Position numbers and translations under genes: made by a program
Shown here: positions 46,601 through 58,700 of the stretch, one piece after another
Layout: the number at the start of each line of letters is the position of its first letter
Position numbering within the stretch: position 1 is the stretch's first letter
Source: Monarcha castaneiventris obscurior
Lineage: Eukaryota > Chordata > Aves > Passeriformes > Monarchidae
DNA: 64,000 nucleotides
Direction of reading: 5' to 3'
Assembly (NCBI GenBank): GCA_026261815.1
Contig: JAMPIT010000493.1
Location: 1,825,001 to 1,889,000 of the forward strand
The notes under the pieces: generated by a model
What the model saw: only the letters and a program-made list of their open reading frames with translations
Told to the model about the DNA's origin: nothing
The model's database searches: none

Positions 46601-47627
46601 GGTGAGTCCTCAGGCAGAGCAGGTCTGTTCACTGGTGAGGTGACAGCCAGCACGGGAAGAGGACACAGCCACCAGCCCCGACCAGGCAGCTGTGAGCAGC
46701 TCTGCTCCCACCTGCAGCCCTCCAAAGGCACCATCTGGCTCCCAGCAGCTTCATTTTGCAACCTTAGGGTCCCTTTAATGCATCCCCCCTCTCCTTTTTA
46801 TGGAATAGGCAAAAAAGTCATAGTAACTGATCATAAAATTTCAAACTCATTTACCTTTCAGGAGGCAACTCAGCACAGGCTGTTACAGGGCAATTTGGTA
46901 CATCATAAAGTTTCCTATTAGAACAGAAAATAGGGCTTGCTTGCATGAGCTGCCAATTGGAAATAAAATAGTACTGGGGTCATGATCATTAGCACTGCTT
47001 TTTCTGTTAGGTTTGCTTTCCACCAGGGTGGGAAGAGGAGGGAGATTTAGATGCAGGTGAAAACAGCTGAGGCAGGTCTGGAAGACAGGAGAGATGAGCA
47101 GGAGAGATGACAGGAGAGAGGGTCACTCCCTGCACCTACCGAATTTGTGGTGGGGAGCCCCATGGGGTGACACTGGATCCAGAATGAGTCCCTGGACCAC
47201 ATTGGGGTGTCCAATCCCCTGCTGCAGCAGCTGCATGAGCAGCAGTATCCCCTTTATGATACTTGGGAGCACAGCATATGTTTGCAAAAACAAACTCACC
47301 TAAGCTGAGGTAAAGACAGGCCAGAATGAGAGCGTGTTGGTACTGCAATCACACACTGCTGTGAATAAAGGCCCTGACGTGCTGGTATCCACAGGCATTT
47401 CTTAGCACAATTCCGTTCACTGTTGGCAATCTTTGACATTGATCTTGTGCCTCCCCAGTTATTTGTTACACTGAAGTGCATCACAGCCCAGTCTCCTGTC
47501 AGCTGCATTACAATATCCAGAACAAAACGTCCCTGGGCTTGTCAGTGCGTGGCACAACAAAAACCAGCCCCACACCACGCTGATGCAGTGACATGACCGA
47601 GAGCACTGAGAGCAGTGGCAGCAGTTA
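43690..47627. other. Unique sequence with simple repeats
   Basis: No gene supported. A (TCA)n-like trinucleotide stretch lies at 45387-45423 and a T23 run at 45772-45794. A GAGAGATGAGCAG-type repeat occurs near 47088-47118. Confidence 0.4.
45772..45794. repeat. Homopolymer T23
   Basis: Twenty-three consecutive T. It could be the A-tail of a minus-strand retroposed sequence, but the DNA to the right shows no recognisable source. Confidence 0.9.
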
Positions 47628-47905
47628 TCACAGACTCGTGGAATGGTTTGGGTTGGAAGGAACAATAAAGATCACCTTTTTCCACCCCCTGCCATGGCAG
47701 GGACATCTTCCACTCTCCCAGGGTGCTCCAAGCCTCATCCATCCTGGCCTTGCACACTTCCATGGGTGGGGAAGCCACAGCTTCTCTCAGCAACCCATGC
47801 CAGGGCCTCGCTACCCTCACAGGGAAAAATTTCTTCCTAACATCTAATCTAAATCTGCTCTCTTTCAGTCTGAAGCCATTCCTTCTTGTCCAGTCATTGT
47901 GGTCT
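47628..47905 (-). repeat. CR1 LINE 3' end, minus strand
   Basis: The plus strand reads the reverse of a CR1 3' end: 'gtggaatggtttgggttgga', 'ccccctgccatggcagggac', 'catcctggccttgcacactt', 'gccagggcctcgctaccctc' and 'ccattccttcttgtccagtc'. 5'-truncated and non-coding. Confidence 0.88.
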
Positions 47906-50900
47906 GTGCTCTTGAGATTGAACTCTCAAGGATGTCCTGAGCTGTCCTGATGCTATCATCCCATCCATGGGGTCAGTGGTACAGGAGGAAGGCTGAAGCA
48001 TTTCGCTTCAGGAAAGCAGCAACAGAGCTGAAATCAGCATAAATAATGTTTTTATTTCTGTGAAGGAGGAAAAAGCTTCTTCCCCCTATCAGCAGTTTCC
48101 TTATGCTGATGCTCATGCTATCAGCATGCTGCCCCAGGTGACTGTTTGGTGTGAGGCTCAGCTCACCTCCACACATTGGCACAGCAACAGATCCCCATCA
48201 CATAAACGAGACATCATAAAAGAAACTGGTCCATGGAAATCAAAAGGCATCAGCTCAGAGTTTGGGGCACGCAGGCCACAAATGGCTGTGAAGCCTAGGT
48301 CACAAACCAATGGCAAGCAATGACAACATGATCTGTTTGTTAATATTCATCCCATGGTTCCCATAAAAGCCCTCATGCCCTCTCAAGAGCTCTGTCCTCT
48401 TGCATTATTCCTCACAATTTATTAAGACAAATTGTTCCTACACCACAGTTGGAAAGTAACCAAAACCAGCAGCACTGTCTCCATCTCGTGGGGGAACTGA
48501 ATCCCAGCCAACCCATCCCACTGCTCGCTGAGCAGATCGTGAATTTGTTTCCTCCCTGCTTCTCCCCTTGGCTTTTGGGTGGTTTCCTCTCAACTGTAAC
48601 CTCCAATTCTCCCTGTCCTGGCATTGCAATCGTCCCTGAAACATTCCACCCCTTCCTGCCCCACTGCAGGTTCTCCTCCATTGTGGGGACTCCAGCCACA
48701 GCTGGGCACCAAAGGCAGAGGAAAGCTACCCAAAACTGAGTGTAGAAAAACACTTTTGCCAGCAGTAGCAGCATCTGGATAAGGAGCCCTGCTACAGCCA
48801 TAAACCACCAAGAGACCTCACACAACCTTTGTGCCTCTTCAGTGAAGGGCCCGCTCGTGGTCTTACAGTAGAGAGATGGGGAGGGCACAGCTCCTGGAGC
48901 TCGTGGAGCTGCTGGCTGGCTTGGCTTTCATTTGCCTCCACCTCCCAAAGGAGAAGAGCCAAAGGCTGGGCTCCCTGCCCCAGGAATGTGTCTCCCAGGG
49001 GCGTTGCCTCCTCCATCCCCAGCACTCTGCAAGCTGGCACCTCGCTGGGGCATCCCAACACTCGTGATGGCTCAGGCTGAGAAACACAGCCAGGCTCACA
49101 CCCAGGCACACACCCAGTGTTCCCAGAAAGGCACCATGAAAATAAGGGAGATCCATGGTGAGATTCTGGGTGACTTCGTGGCAGACTAATGTGAGCATGT
49201 ATTGAAAGGATTCCTGCATCCTGGTGCTCCACGCAGGATGTGTGAAAATGCACCCCACGGCACAAACCCAGCTGGCCCAAGGGCTGGAAAGGCCCAGGTT
49301 CCCCTTGTGCCTGGTCTCCCTGGCCTTTGCACACCCCATCAGGTGATCCAGTGATACTGGAAACTGCTCATCTTGTGGCCAAGAAGCTGGGCATCTCTTC
49401 CTGCACACACACAGCTCTGCCAGCCGAAAGCGGATCCAGTCCCAAACACCAGCTAGGTGTGACACTCAGATGGGCTGATCTGTTGATCCTAAAGCCAGAA
49501 AAGTCAGCACTGGGGCTGAGGGCTGAGCTGAGTGTTTGATTACAGCAGGGGGGGGTGAGGGTTTTTCAGGGGTCTGTTGGGGATGGAAGTGAAAGCTTTA
49601 TGGGGTGCTGGTGGGTGCTCCTGACAGCGCTGAAGACAACACAGATTTAGCACAGACTGCAGCAGTGGTACCCCCTCACCATCTGATTTCTGAGTTCCAA
49701 AGGCTTGGGGTGACAGATAAAACTTTGCTACACCACATTTTTGGGTTTATGTTCCATCAAGTGGCTGTTCACATTTATTCTTAACATTTTTCTGAAAGAT
49801 TTTGCTCCCATTAATTCACTGTCATAGATTTGATAACCTATAGCAAAATTATCAGCCAACAGCAGGTAGTCCATGATGCCACTTTAAGTCACAGTCATCT
49901 TTTACGACCAGGATTCATTCCTTAAACCTTTTCTTTTCCTTCTAACGTGCTTTGATTTGGGCTTTTCTTATTAATTAAATGGCAAGTTTCAGTAGCCTAA
50001 GATTGAATTATAAGGCTTGTTTAGAGGAAGGAGAATGATCAGACCAAAGGGTGGAAGCTATACATGTAATATATACATATACTTAAGACACGAAACTTTG
50101 CTTCCAGACGTTTGGAACAAATTAAATAGAGGATCAAATTAACTAGTGATTGAATTAAGTGGAAAGCATCTCATTACCTAAAAGATGGAAACATGTGTCA
50201 TTTTACAACAGCTAAAAATAAAGCAAGAATGGGTTGAAATGAAAAGCAGGAACCTGCAAATGTCAGCCAAATTTAGGGTCTGGTGAGCCCTCCAAAAGGG
50301 AAGGCTGTAAATAAGGTGGGTTTTGCCACATGGTGGGAAGTGCTGGATGGGCTTGGAAACCAGATGTTGTAAAAAAGGAGCTGCTGCACATCACATTTCA
50401 CACGTGTGCAGACAAAGAAAGGTGTGCAGGGTGAAAGGGGGCTCATCCAGCTGAGTGGGAAGCCCAGGACTCCCTCTTCTCCCACAGGAGAACCCTTGGG
50501 CTTGGGGTCCGCTACTCCGCTGAAAATCCAGAGTAACTCGGCTCGCTCTGCCAGTGGGATGAGCTCTGTCAGTGAACAAGTTCAAACTGCTGCTGCTGCT
50601 CACACCCCAGCTGCTCAATCACTCTGAATTTCAAGAGTTTCACAATGAGGAACAAACCTAGGGGTACAAATGTGTCTTTTTAACCCAAGATTAAGACATC
50701 TTATTGCCATCTTAATTCAGAACCTTTATGGGAGGGCTCTCTCTGCTGCTTTCCAGACACTCAATTTCCCTTGAAACAGATGTGAAAAGCAGAGGGAGCA
50801 TTCAGAGCCAGGTTTTTATTTCACTATTAGAACCGTGACTGTTTCACACGTTCCTCCCCTCCTGTGACATTGATGTTCATCTTCCTTCCTGCTCCTTCCT

Positions 50901-52696
50901 GAACCTTACAAATTCCAGTCACTTCTCTTCCTGACACCACATTTCACTTAGCAATGCATCGGATGGAAATTGCACTGAGCTGCCACAGAGCGCAGGAAAT
51001 CAGTTTTTCACTCCACCAAACTCCAGCCCCAAATTCAGGATGAGGAATATGGCCTTAGCCCTTTCCTATCTCGTGTTGTATTTTTCCCTTTTGTTCCACT
51101 TATATATGTATCATGTCCTGACAAATGCAAGTGGAGCTTTTCCAAGATAAATAACGTTATCTTTGCAGAACCCTACGGCACCCCGTGGCAACTCATTATT
51201 TTTCAATTAAATTTACTGTTCATTGGCAGTTGCTCTGCTTTAATTTTCTGCTATTTGTTTACTGAAGACCAAAATGCATAACACAAAGCCCTATAAAAGT
51301 CAGACCAAGTTAATTAAATGTGAAACTGGGAAACCCTAACTTTGCCTCCTGAGTGATTTTATCATGAGATCTCCTTAAAAATGTCACTTTTTGCAGAAAT
51401 TTATTTAGACATATGTAACCACTATTAATTAAACGTGCGGTCCCTCCACAACTCACTCCAAAAGACACTTAGCTGTATTTTGTAGCCACTGATTGGAAAA
51501 ACGGGAGTTCACAGGACTCACAACGCTAGAGGAAGATATTCCAGTCAGACCAATATTTTTAGACTGAGTTATTTTGCCTGAATGCAGGGTGCTCAAGTAC
51601 AGATTTGGAAGAGAGGAACAATAATATTTTCCTTCTATTGTCAAGAAGACCTGGTTTCATTCCTTGATAGGACCAAGGATTTGATGGATTGCAAAGCACT
51701 CAAGTATGCAGGTTTTAATCAGCCATTTTACGTACTAGCAAAAATACTCTCGTCAACGTCCCCTACAAGCTGTCCTTCACGTGAATCAAGAAATGACAAC
51801 AGATGTAAAAAACTAATCAAGACACCAACCTTGGCTGATGATGTTCCCACACCACATCAGAAATAATTTTTTCAGTAACAGTATTTAATATGAGCATTCT
51901 CCTGTCCAGCTGAGCTGAGCAGACCATGTAAATCCTACTTTCCCACCATGTAAATCCTACTTTCCATGTACTTATTTCTCTGCATGGGTCATGAAGACCT
52001 TGAAATCATTTCAGACATGGATGTCTGTGCTGCACATCTTTGTCTCTGTTCAGGAGAAGTCTGTCCTCACGATCTCAGAGTGGGGTGTCCATCACAAACC
52101 CAGCACTCAGACACCTTCATCCAACCCTGAGAGGGGAAGGTAAAACAGAGACCAGTCACCACTTGAAAATGCCCATTTTCCACCACTGTTCATAGCAACA
52201 GCCTGTAGAATTTCCTAAGACAAGTCATCGGATTTTGGGCTGAAATCTGGAGGCAACTAACTGAAATCTAAGAGTTGAAGTTAACACATCAGAAACACTT
52301 TCCTGTGCTAAAAGATTCCCGGCTTAGAGTTTGAAACTCCAGTTTTATTTCTAAACCCACCAATCATCTGAAGGAGGAAAGGAAAAGGGCAATCTTTTCT
52401 GAGAGTCACAAATTAGAAAAAACACACATAATGAACAAAGGGCCCTGAAGACAGATAGAAGTCTCCATTTAGGTACCCAAAAGCCAGCTTGAAGAAAACA
52501 GAGTCCAAGGCTTCAATATTTCATTGAGACAAATTACTTCAAATGGGAGGTGTACAAATTGCACCTCTAAAGGTTTGGCCCAGGTTCTTGCAGCAGGAAG
52601 GAGCAACCCAGCTCAATGGGAAGGTGGTTTGTCCCAGTAGGATCAGCACACAGAGACCTGGCTGGAGCCTGTCCCGTGCAGCAGAGCACGTGCTTG
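47906..52696. other. Unique sequence, no supported gene
   Basis: Frames at 48412-49465 are long by chance in a GC-moderate stretch; no domain is recognised. 49740-50270 and 51080-51450 are AT-rich, complex, repeat-free and contain TTAATTAA words, like developmental non-coding elements. A 22-bp direct repeat lies at about 51925-51970. Confidence 0.4.
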
Positions 52697-53133
52697 TGAT
52701 GCCTTAGGTTTTAAGTTTTATATTTTTCAAATTCTGTACTGCTTAGAGTGTAACTCTGAAGTTCCTTGTAGCCTGTAATTCTCGCTCTCTCGTGCTGGGC
52801 AGACACAACAAAGCCTCTTCAGGCTTTGCCTTCAAGGACAGCCAGGCTGTTCTAGGCCCAAAATGTGTAAACCAAAGACTCAAAGGGGGAGCAAGCTGAG
52901 GGGAATTACATCATTAAACTGGGGCTTTAATTGGAGAATTAACTGTGGTATGCAAATGAACCAAACCTATAGAAGTGTGAAGAACTCGTGACCTGTTGTC
53001 CATCTTGGGGTCCATCTTATGGAGGCAGCCTCTGGCTCCCCAGGGTGTACCTTGAAGGCCCTTCAAATAACACCTATCTTTATTCCCTTACTCTTGTCTA
53101 GTCTCTGTTTCTAGGTGGCTGGAGAAGGCATCA
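52697..53133 (+). repeat. Solo LTR, 438-bp family, copy 4
   Basis: 437 bp in plus orientation, termini TGATGCC...GGCATCA, flanked by a perfect 4-bp duplication CTTG (52693-52696 and 53134-53137). The TATA box reads TATAGAAG, and the poly(A) signal has decayed to AATAAC. This copy confirms the 4-bp duplication seen at copy 1. Confidence 0.88.
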
Positions 53134-53137
53134 CTTG

Positions 53138-53859
53138 ATCCTTGCTACTGATCCCAGGAGGCAGAGCTGTGCCTGGGACAGCAGCACCTCGAGTCAGGTG
53201 CAAGGGAACGGCAGCGTTGATGGTGTTGAGGTGAGCTTTGCATCTTGGGCAAGGTGAGAGAAGCATGGTGTCAGCAGCTAATAAGTTTATAACGGGATTT
53301 CTTCCTCAAGCCAAAACCAGCCCAGATTTATAACTCCCCCATACTGCTCTGAACTTTCCGACACTCCTCCTGAAACATTTCATTATTGCTCAATTACTGT
53401 CACGTTCTCTTAAAGACCTGGAGGGGCAAGGTGGTCTCCATTTGGAGGCCAGATGCCATTTCCATTTCCTTGAAAAACTGTGCTGTGCAATAAATAATCC
53501 AGTCACCCTTCAGAAACAGCCTTTGAGGCTACGGTAAGTTAAAAAAAAAAAGTGAAAACTGTGACATGTTCTATGTGTAATAGAAACTAACCAGAAACTA
53601 AGATGTTAAATTAGTGGTGGGGCACCTTTGTCTTGCGGCAGGGCCAGACTGTCTGTCTGGCTCGGAGACAAGAGCAGCAGAAACTCTCCCCAGCCTCAGC
53701 CCTGACACTGTCTCACTGAGATACCTGTGCTGGGCTTGCCTAAAAAGGGTTTGGTGGTGTGGGGGCCACAGAAGTGGCTACTCTGAGAAGCTGCTGGAAG
53801 CTTCCCCCATGTCAGAACGAGCTCCAGGATGGACCCGCCGCTGGCCAAGGCTGAGCCTA
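53138..53859. other. Unique sequence, no supported gene
   Basis: Nothing recognised apart from an A11 run near 53540. The last 200 bases may already belong to the old repeat that follows; its 5' limit is uncertain. Confidence 0.35.
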
Positions 53860-54657
53860 TCAAGGACAGTGGAAGCACTTCTGGGATGAGGGATTTATGA
53901 AGGGACAAAGAATCCTGCAGAATTGCAGCTGGAGAGGAACGAGAATATGTGAGAGGAACAGCTCTGCAGGCAGCCAGGGCAGTGCAGGAGAAAGGGCAGG
54001 AGCAGTTCCAGGCATTGGAGCTGAGATTCTCCTGCAGCTCTTGGGGAAGACCACGGTGAGGCAGCTGTGCCCTTGCGGCCCATGCAAGTCCATGGGGGAG
54101 CAGAGATCCCCCTGCAGCCCCTGGAGGAGCTCATGCCAGAGCAGGTACATGCCCAGAGAAGGCTGTGTCCCTGTGGGAAGCCCATGCTGGAGCAGGACTT
54201 GTGCTCCTCTAGGGGACCCATGCTGGAGCAGCCTGTTCCTGAAGGACTGACACAAAAGAAGGGACACGTGGGGAGCAGCCTACCCCAAAAGGACAGCACC
54301 CTATGGAATGAACCCACATGGAGCACCCTTTTCCTGAAGGACTGCACCCCACGGAAAGGACCCACATTGAAGCAGACCATGGAGGAATGTCTCCCGTGGG
54401 AGGAAACCCAGGGCTGGAGAAGTGGAAGGCAGTGTGGAGTCTTCCCCCTCAAGAGGGAGGAGTGGCAGAGAGTGCAAGTGATGGACTGACCACAGCCCCC
54501 ATTCCCCATCCCCCTGAGCTGCTGGAGCAGGAGGAATGAGAGAATTTGGGACTGAAGTTGAGCCCAGGAAGAAGGGAGATGTGAGGGTAGGCCTTTTAGA
54601 TTTGGGTTTCTTTCTCATTACTCTACTCTGATTTGATTGGTAACAAATTAAATTAAT
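53860..54657 (+). repeat. Old avian interspersed repeat, 5' part
   Basis: The block carries degenerate repeats of CATGCTGGAGCAG and TTCCTGAAGGACTG and ends with 'gactgaccacagcccccatt', 'gaagttgagcccaggaagaa' and 'tctactctgatttgattgg'. I remember this text as a common avian retroelement-derived repeat, but I cannot name the family. It stops at ATTAAT (54652-54657) and continues at 55549. Confidence 0.6.
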
Positions 54658-55548
54658 TGTTATGAAAATATGGTAATTCCAGCTATTAAACTGAATAAAA
54701 ACTATTTATTTCACAATTTAAAAAACCGGAACCGAAAAAAATCGAAAAATCGGGTAAAAAATAATGTCCGGCATCCCCGCGATTGAAGACGCTTTTCAGC
54801 CGGTCAGGCTATTAAAAACCTGGGCAAAGCCTTTTTTTTTTTTTTTTTTCTCTCGGAGCTGAGCTGCTTAAAAAGCAGTATAAGTTGAAAAATGGCCTGG
54901 TATGCTCCGAGGCCCTTTTCGCTGGCTGATCCGGCGAGAAAAAGAAAGGGCTTCGGATTTCGGCTTGAGTTACAGGATCGAGTCTCCGCCTAGTTTCCCT
55001 TCTAGTCCTGCTTCTCCGTCCCGCAGTGATTGGTCGTCTCCTCTCCAAGCCCTGGTGACAGGCTTCTAGTTCTTAGCCAATGGCTCGTTGGCTTCTAGGG
55101 GTACTGACATCTCAGTGTCTATGGCAGGGAGATAGATACATGCTTTTTTGCGAGGCTGGAGCAGCCCCGGTGTGTGGCGGGAGACGAACTTATTTAAATG
55201 CGTGGTTTCCATGACGCCGGCTGCAGATTTCTTATCTGGCTGGTAAAAACAGGGTGTGTCTGCTTGCAAGGCATAAGACTTTGGAATATAAAACAGGTAC
55301 TAAACTACAGCTAAAGAAAAGAGCTTTTGAATAGTTTCAAGAGCTAAACTACAGCTCTTGAAACTATTTAAACACTCTTAAAACATTTTCGTAACTGTCT
55401 AAATAAAGGATTTAGTTAATTTTACGTTTTAATTATAGTAACATTTTCTTAAAACTATTCTTTAATTACTCTTTTACTCTTCTTTAATTAACAACTCTGA
55501 TACTGGATGGGAGATGATGCGAAAGTCTTAAAGGGCTTATGAATAACA
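54658..55548 (+). repeat. Solo LTR, 891 bp, nested in an older repeat
   Basis: It starts TGTTAT and ends ATAACA (perfect 6-bp inverted termini) with a 5-bp duplication TTAAT (54653-54657 and 55549-55553). Plus orientation follows from TATAAAA at 55287-55293 and AATAAA at 55402-55407. U3 is CpG-rich (54770-55270), with a T18 run (54832-54849), an inverted CCAAT box (ATTGG, 55029-55033) and a CCAAT box (55077-55081). The predicted RNA start is about 55312-55320, which places the perfect hairpin 55330-55368 near the 5' end of the R region. No internal region remains. A 5-bp duplication fits class III or some class I ERVs. Confidence 0.8.
55330..55368 (+). promoter_or_regulatory. Perfect 16-bp hairpin in the LTR R region
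   Basis: Arms 55330-55345 and 55353-55368 are exact reverse complements (AATAGTTTCAAGAGCT) with a 7-base loop AAACTAC. It lies about 40 bases after the TATA box and 34 before the poly(A) signal. Confidence 0.8.
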
Positions 55549-55715
55549 TTAATTTCCTCCATATCAAGTGCGTTGCCCCTAATGGCAGTTGCTGAGTGAC
55601 GCCTTCCTGCCCTTATCCTGATTCAGAAGCTTTTTCTTATATTTTCTGTCCCCTGCCCAGCTGGAGCAGCTTTGGTGGGCACCCGATGTCCAGCCAAGGT
55701 TACTCCATCACACCA
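55549..55715 (+). repeat. Old avian interspersed repeat, 3' continuation
   Basis: After the LTR the older repeat resumes: 'ctgagtgacgccttcctgcc', 'ttcttatattttctgtcccc', 'gctttggtgggcacccgatg'. Order and spacing match the remembered repeat, which confirms that 54658-55548 is a later insertion. Confidence 0.6.
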
Positions 55716-58700
55716 CCAAACATCAGGGCTGTCAACCTACCACGTGAGACATGCCCAAAACAGTCCTACAGCACCAATCCACAGCAGTTTGTGGCACACA
55801 CTCGTGGTGGGCTGGCCCAGGATGGGGATGATGCACCTCACAGGAGGGCAATGGTGGGAACACAGGCCTAAGCCTGCGGTCCAGGTCACATTCATGGCCT
55901 CTGCACAAGCTCAGCACCCACCTAAGATGAGCTCTGGAAAATGAGAAATGAAGTATTTTCCATCCTGAAAAACAGGTTCGACATCTTGTTCATGTAAGGC
56001 CTGGGCAGACTGGACTTCAGACACTACAGCCCGCTCCAGCACTGGAGGTCTTAAGTTCTGTATCCTTAACCAGAAAATCAGAGGCCCTACTGTGCTCAAA
56101 ACCCCACCCTCGAGCTCGGTGTCTGCCACAGAATTTGTGAATCACCTGACAGCTCTCATGCATTCACCGGGCAGACACTTCCACAGCACATTCTCATCCA
56201 AAACGTCTTTTCTGCTTTGATACCAGTAACAGGTATCTGTTTGTACATATGGAAACCACATTATATATTCCACATGGAAATTCATACTCGATTTCAGAAA
56301 AGGAAACGAGCTATTTCATATGAGATGCATAATTTGTTGTGTGAATATGAAATACGTGACTGCCTCACATGTTATGTTGTGAGCTAATCATAAAAATAAA
56401 AAAAATAGAATGGAAAAGGTCCCATCTGTCTCTAAATCCTATAATCCAACTGTTCTCAGCTAACTCCAGCTCTGCCAGTACCTGGTGTACATACAGCAAG
56501 GAGAGGTTTCTGTGCCAGAAAGTTAGTGAAAAACAGAGGAGAATATACAAAGCTGCAGCTGAAGTTACATCCAAGGCACTGAGGAAGCATCTTGGAGGCA
56601 ACAGAGACCTTGTGACACCTCCCCAGCTGACTGAAGTCATTCCCCAGCTCTTCAAATTGTTCTTGACCTGCCTTTTCATCCAGGCTCCCCTGTAATTATC
56701 TTCTTAACACAATTTCCCCGTAGTTCCCAGAAGAGCCTTAATGGGATCACTGGGAAAGATCCAGCAGCGCATTAGAAAGTGTGGGGGCAAAATGCAAAAT
56801 GTCCCCGAAAGATGATGGGAATATTGCCACTCCCACTGGTAAGGCTGCAAGTTCAGGCTGGAGCCTGCTGGCCTCAGCAGCAGCTCTGCCACACAAATTT
56901 AGTAGATCTGACATAGGTCTGGAACATTTTGCTTCTTCTGTCTTGGTCTCATTTATCCGCACCAGGTTTCTGAGCCCGACCTTAAAGTTCTACTCCAGTA
57001 TCACCAAAGGAGCTCCTCCCCTGGCATCCAAGGAACCGGTTAGGGAGAATTATTCCATAGGAAATAGCAATATTTGCCTGTTCCTTTCAGGGTGTTACTG
57101 CAACAAGCTTGTTTGCCTCAAAAAATAAAACAGGTGTGAAACAGCAGCATGAGGCTGTACCAGGTTCCCAGGCCTGACAGGACATTTTCATGCACTGGCC
57201 GCAAAAAGAAGCCCCAAATCTCAGCTGCCAGAGCAGTGAGACCACTGAAACCCAGATCAACCCCCGGTCATTCCTCTCTCTCTCTCTCCACTGCTGAGGA
57301 CAATGACTCTCTACTTTAGATGCCATAGTTAAGTCCTCAAGTTTAATGGGAAGAATCTTTGCCATCCTACAGGTTTAACCCACTTACAGGATTACATAAA
57401 ATTGGCCAGATTAAGATAATTTTGTGTCTTGATTCCATTTAACTAAGCAATGCAGATTACTGTAGCTGAGTCTCTTCTTGCTGGAGATTTATCCAACCTG
57501 GATTTTACCAGCATAGCCCTTACACCACCCTTTTACAGGGTTCCAAATTGACAGCTCCTTCAAGACTTGGTTCAGTGTCTACTGCAGTCAATTAAAGACT
57601 TAGGTACGCTTCAACAGGGTTTAGATCTGCTCCTTTAGGACCTCTCAGTTACAAACCATGTGATTAATCAAGAGACCATGCATTAATGATTTAAGAACTA
57701 CCCTGTCTTGGCCAACCAGACCTCATGGACATGTTTCTGACAGGATCTGTCTTCCATCACACCAGTGACTGACACCCATGAATTTTGCCATCTCTGTTGA
57801 GAGAAAAGCAAATTAGCAATGGAGTGAATTCGCACTTCTCACAGTTCCCAGAGATTTCTCCAAGCTCATTTACCTCGTGCTTCCCATGCCTCCTCTGCTG
57901 GAAATCTTCCTGCACTGGGATGTGTCTGCTGACTGCTGACAGCACAAATGGTGTTAGAAAATACCCAGAATGTGTAACATGGAGAGGAAGGGGAATGTGG
58001 GAAAGGTGCAGGACTGTCTCAGTGTGTCACACAGCTTTGGGAAACCGGTCAGCTCTGGTTGCCAGCTTTAGATGAGATTTTGAGGTCCACAAAGGACAGC
58101 TGCTGTCTTTTCTGTGTCCTCTAAGTCTCACCCAAGGCCACAGTGCTCAGGTAGAGCCATTTGATACCATCACAGTGAAAGCAGAGTTTGCTCAGATGGG
58201 TTTTACCTCTGGCTCTGTCACCTTTTCTCTTGACTTGGTTGTAAATACCTCCTAGATCCTTTATAATGCGAGAGGCAGGGAGAGGGAAGAACCGCTTGAT
58301 TTAAAACAAAGCAGCTCTTTCACAAGCAGTTGTTTGCCTTGGGCAGCAAACACTGACTTTTACAAACAGCAGACATGTCCTGGGGATTTGGGGTGACTGC
58401 TGCAACATTTTCTGGCTGGATAGTAAACAGCTAGGTAACCACTGACACTGCCCTGATGATGCAGGGTTTGAGGTTCCTCTCCTCTTCCCTGGGGAACGTA
58501 AGCCATGATCCTGCTGGAGAAACAAATGATTAATCATAGATGGGGTAGCTCATTAAGATTTATTACAAACCCTTGTGATAGCTCAGGAAAACTGCTTCCA
58601 GGAGTCATCCAATAAAGCAGAATGAACAAGACAGCCCCTCGGATGGAACTGTGCTGTCCAAACCCCTTCACGCTGACCTGCAGCCCAGACCTGCTAGGAC

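Noticed and set aside
48412..49465. Overlapping frames of 158-200 codons on the minus strand
   Set aside because: No recognisable domain, no splice-site support, and competing frames of similar length.
53895..54509. 204-codon Ser/Gly-rich frame
   Set aside because: Lies within the old interspersed repeat and reads through its degenerate tandem units; no domain.
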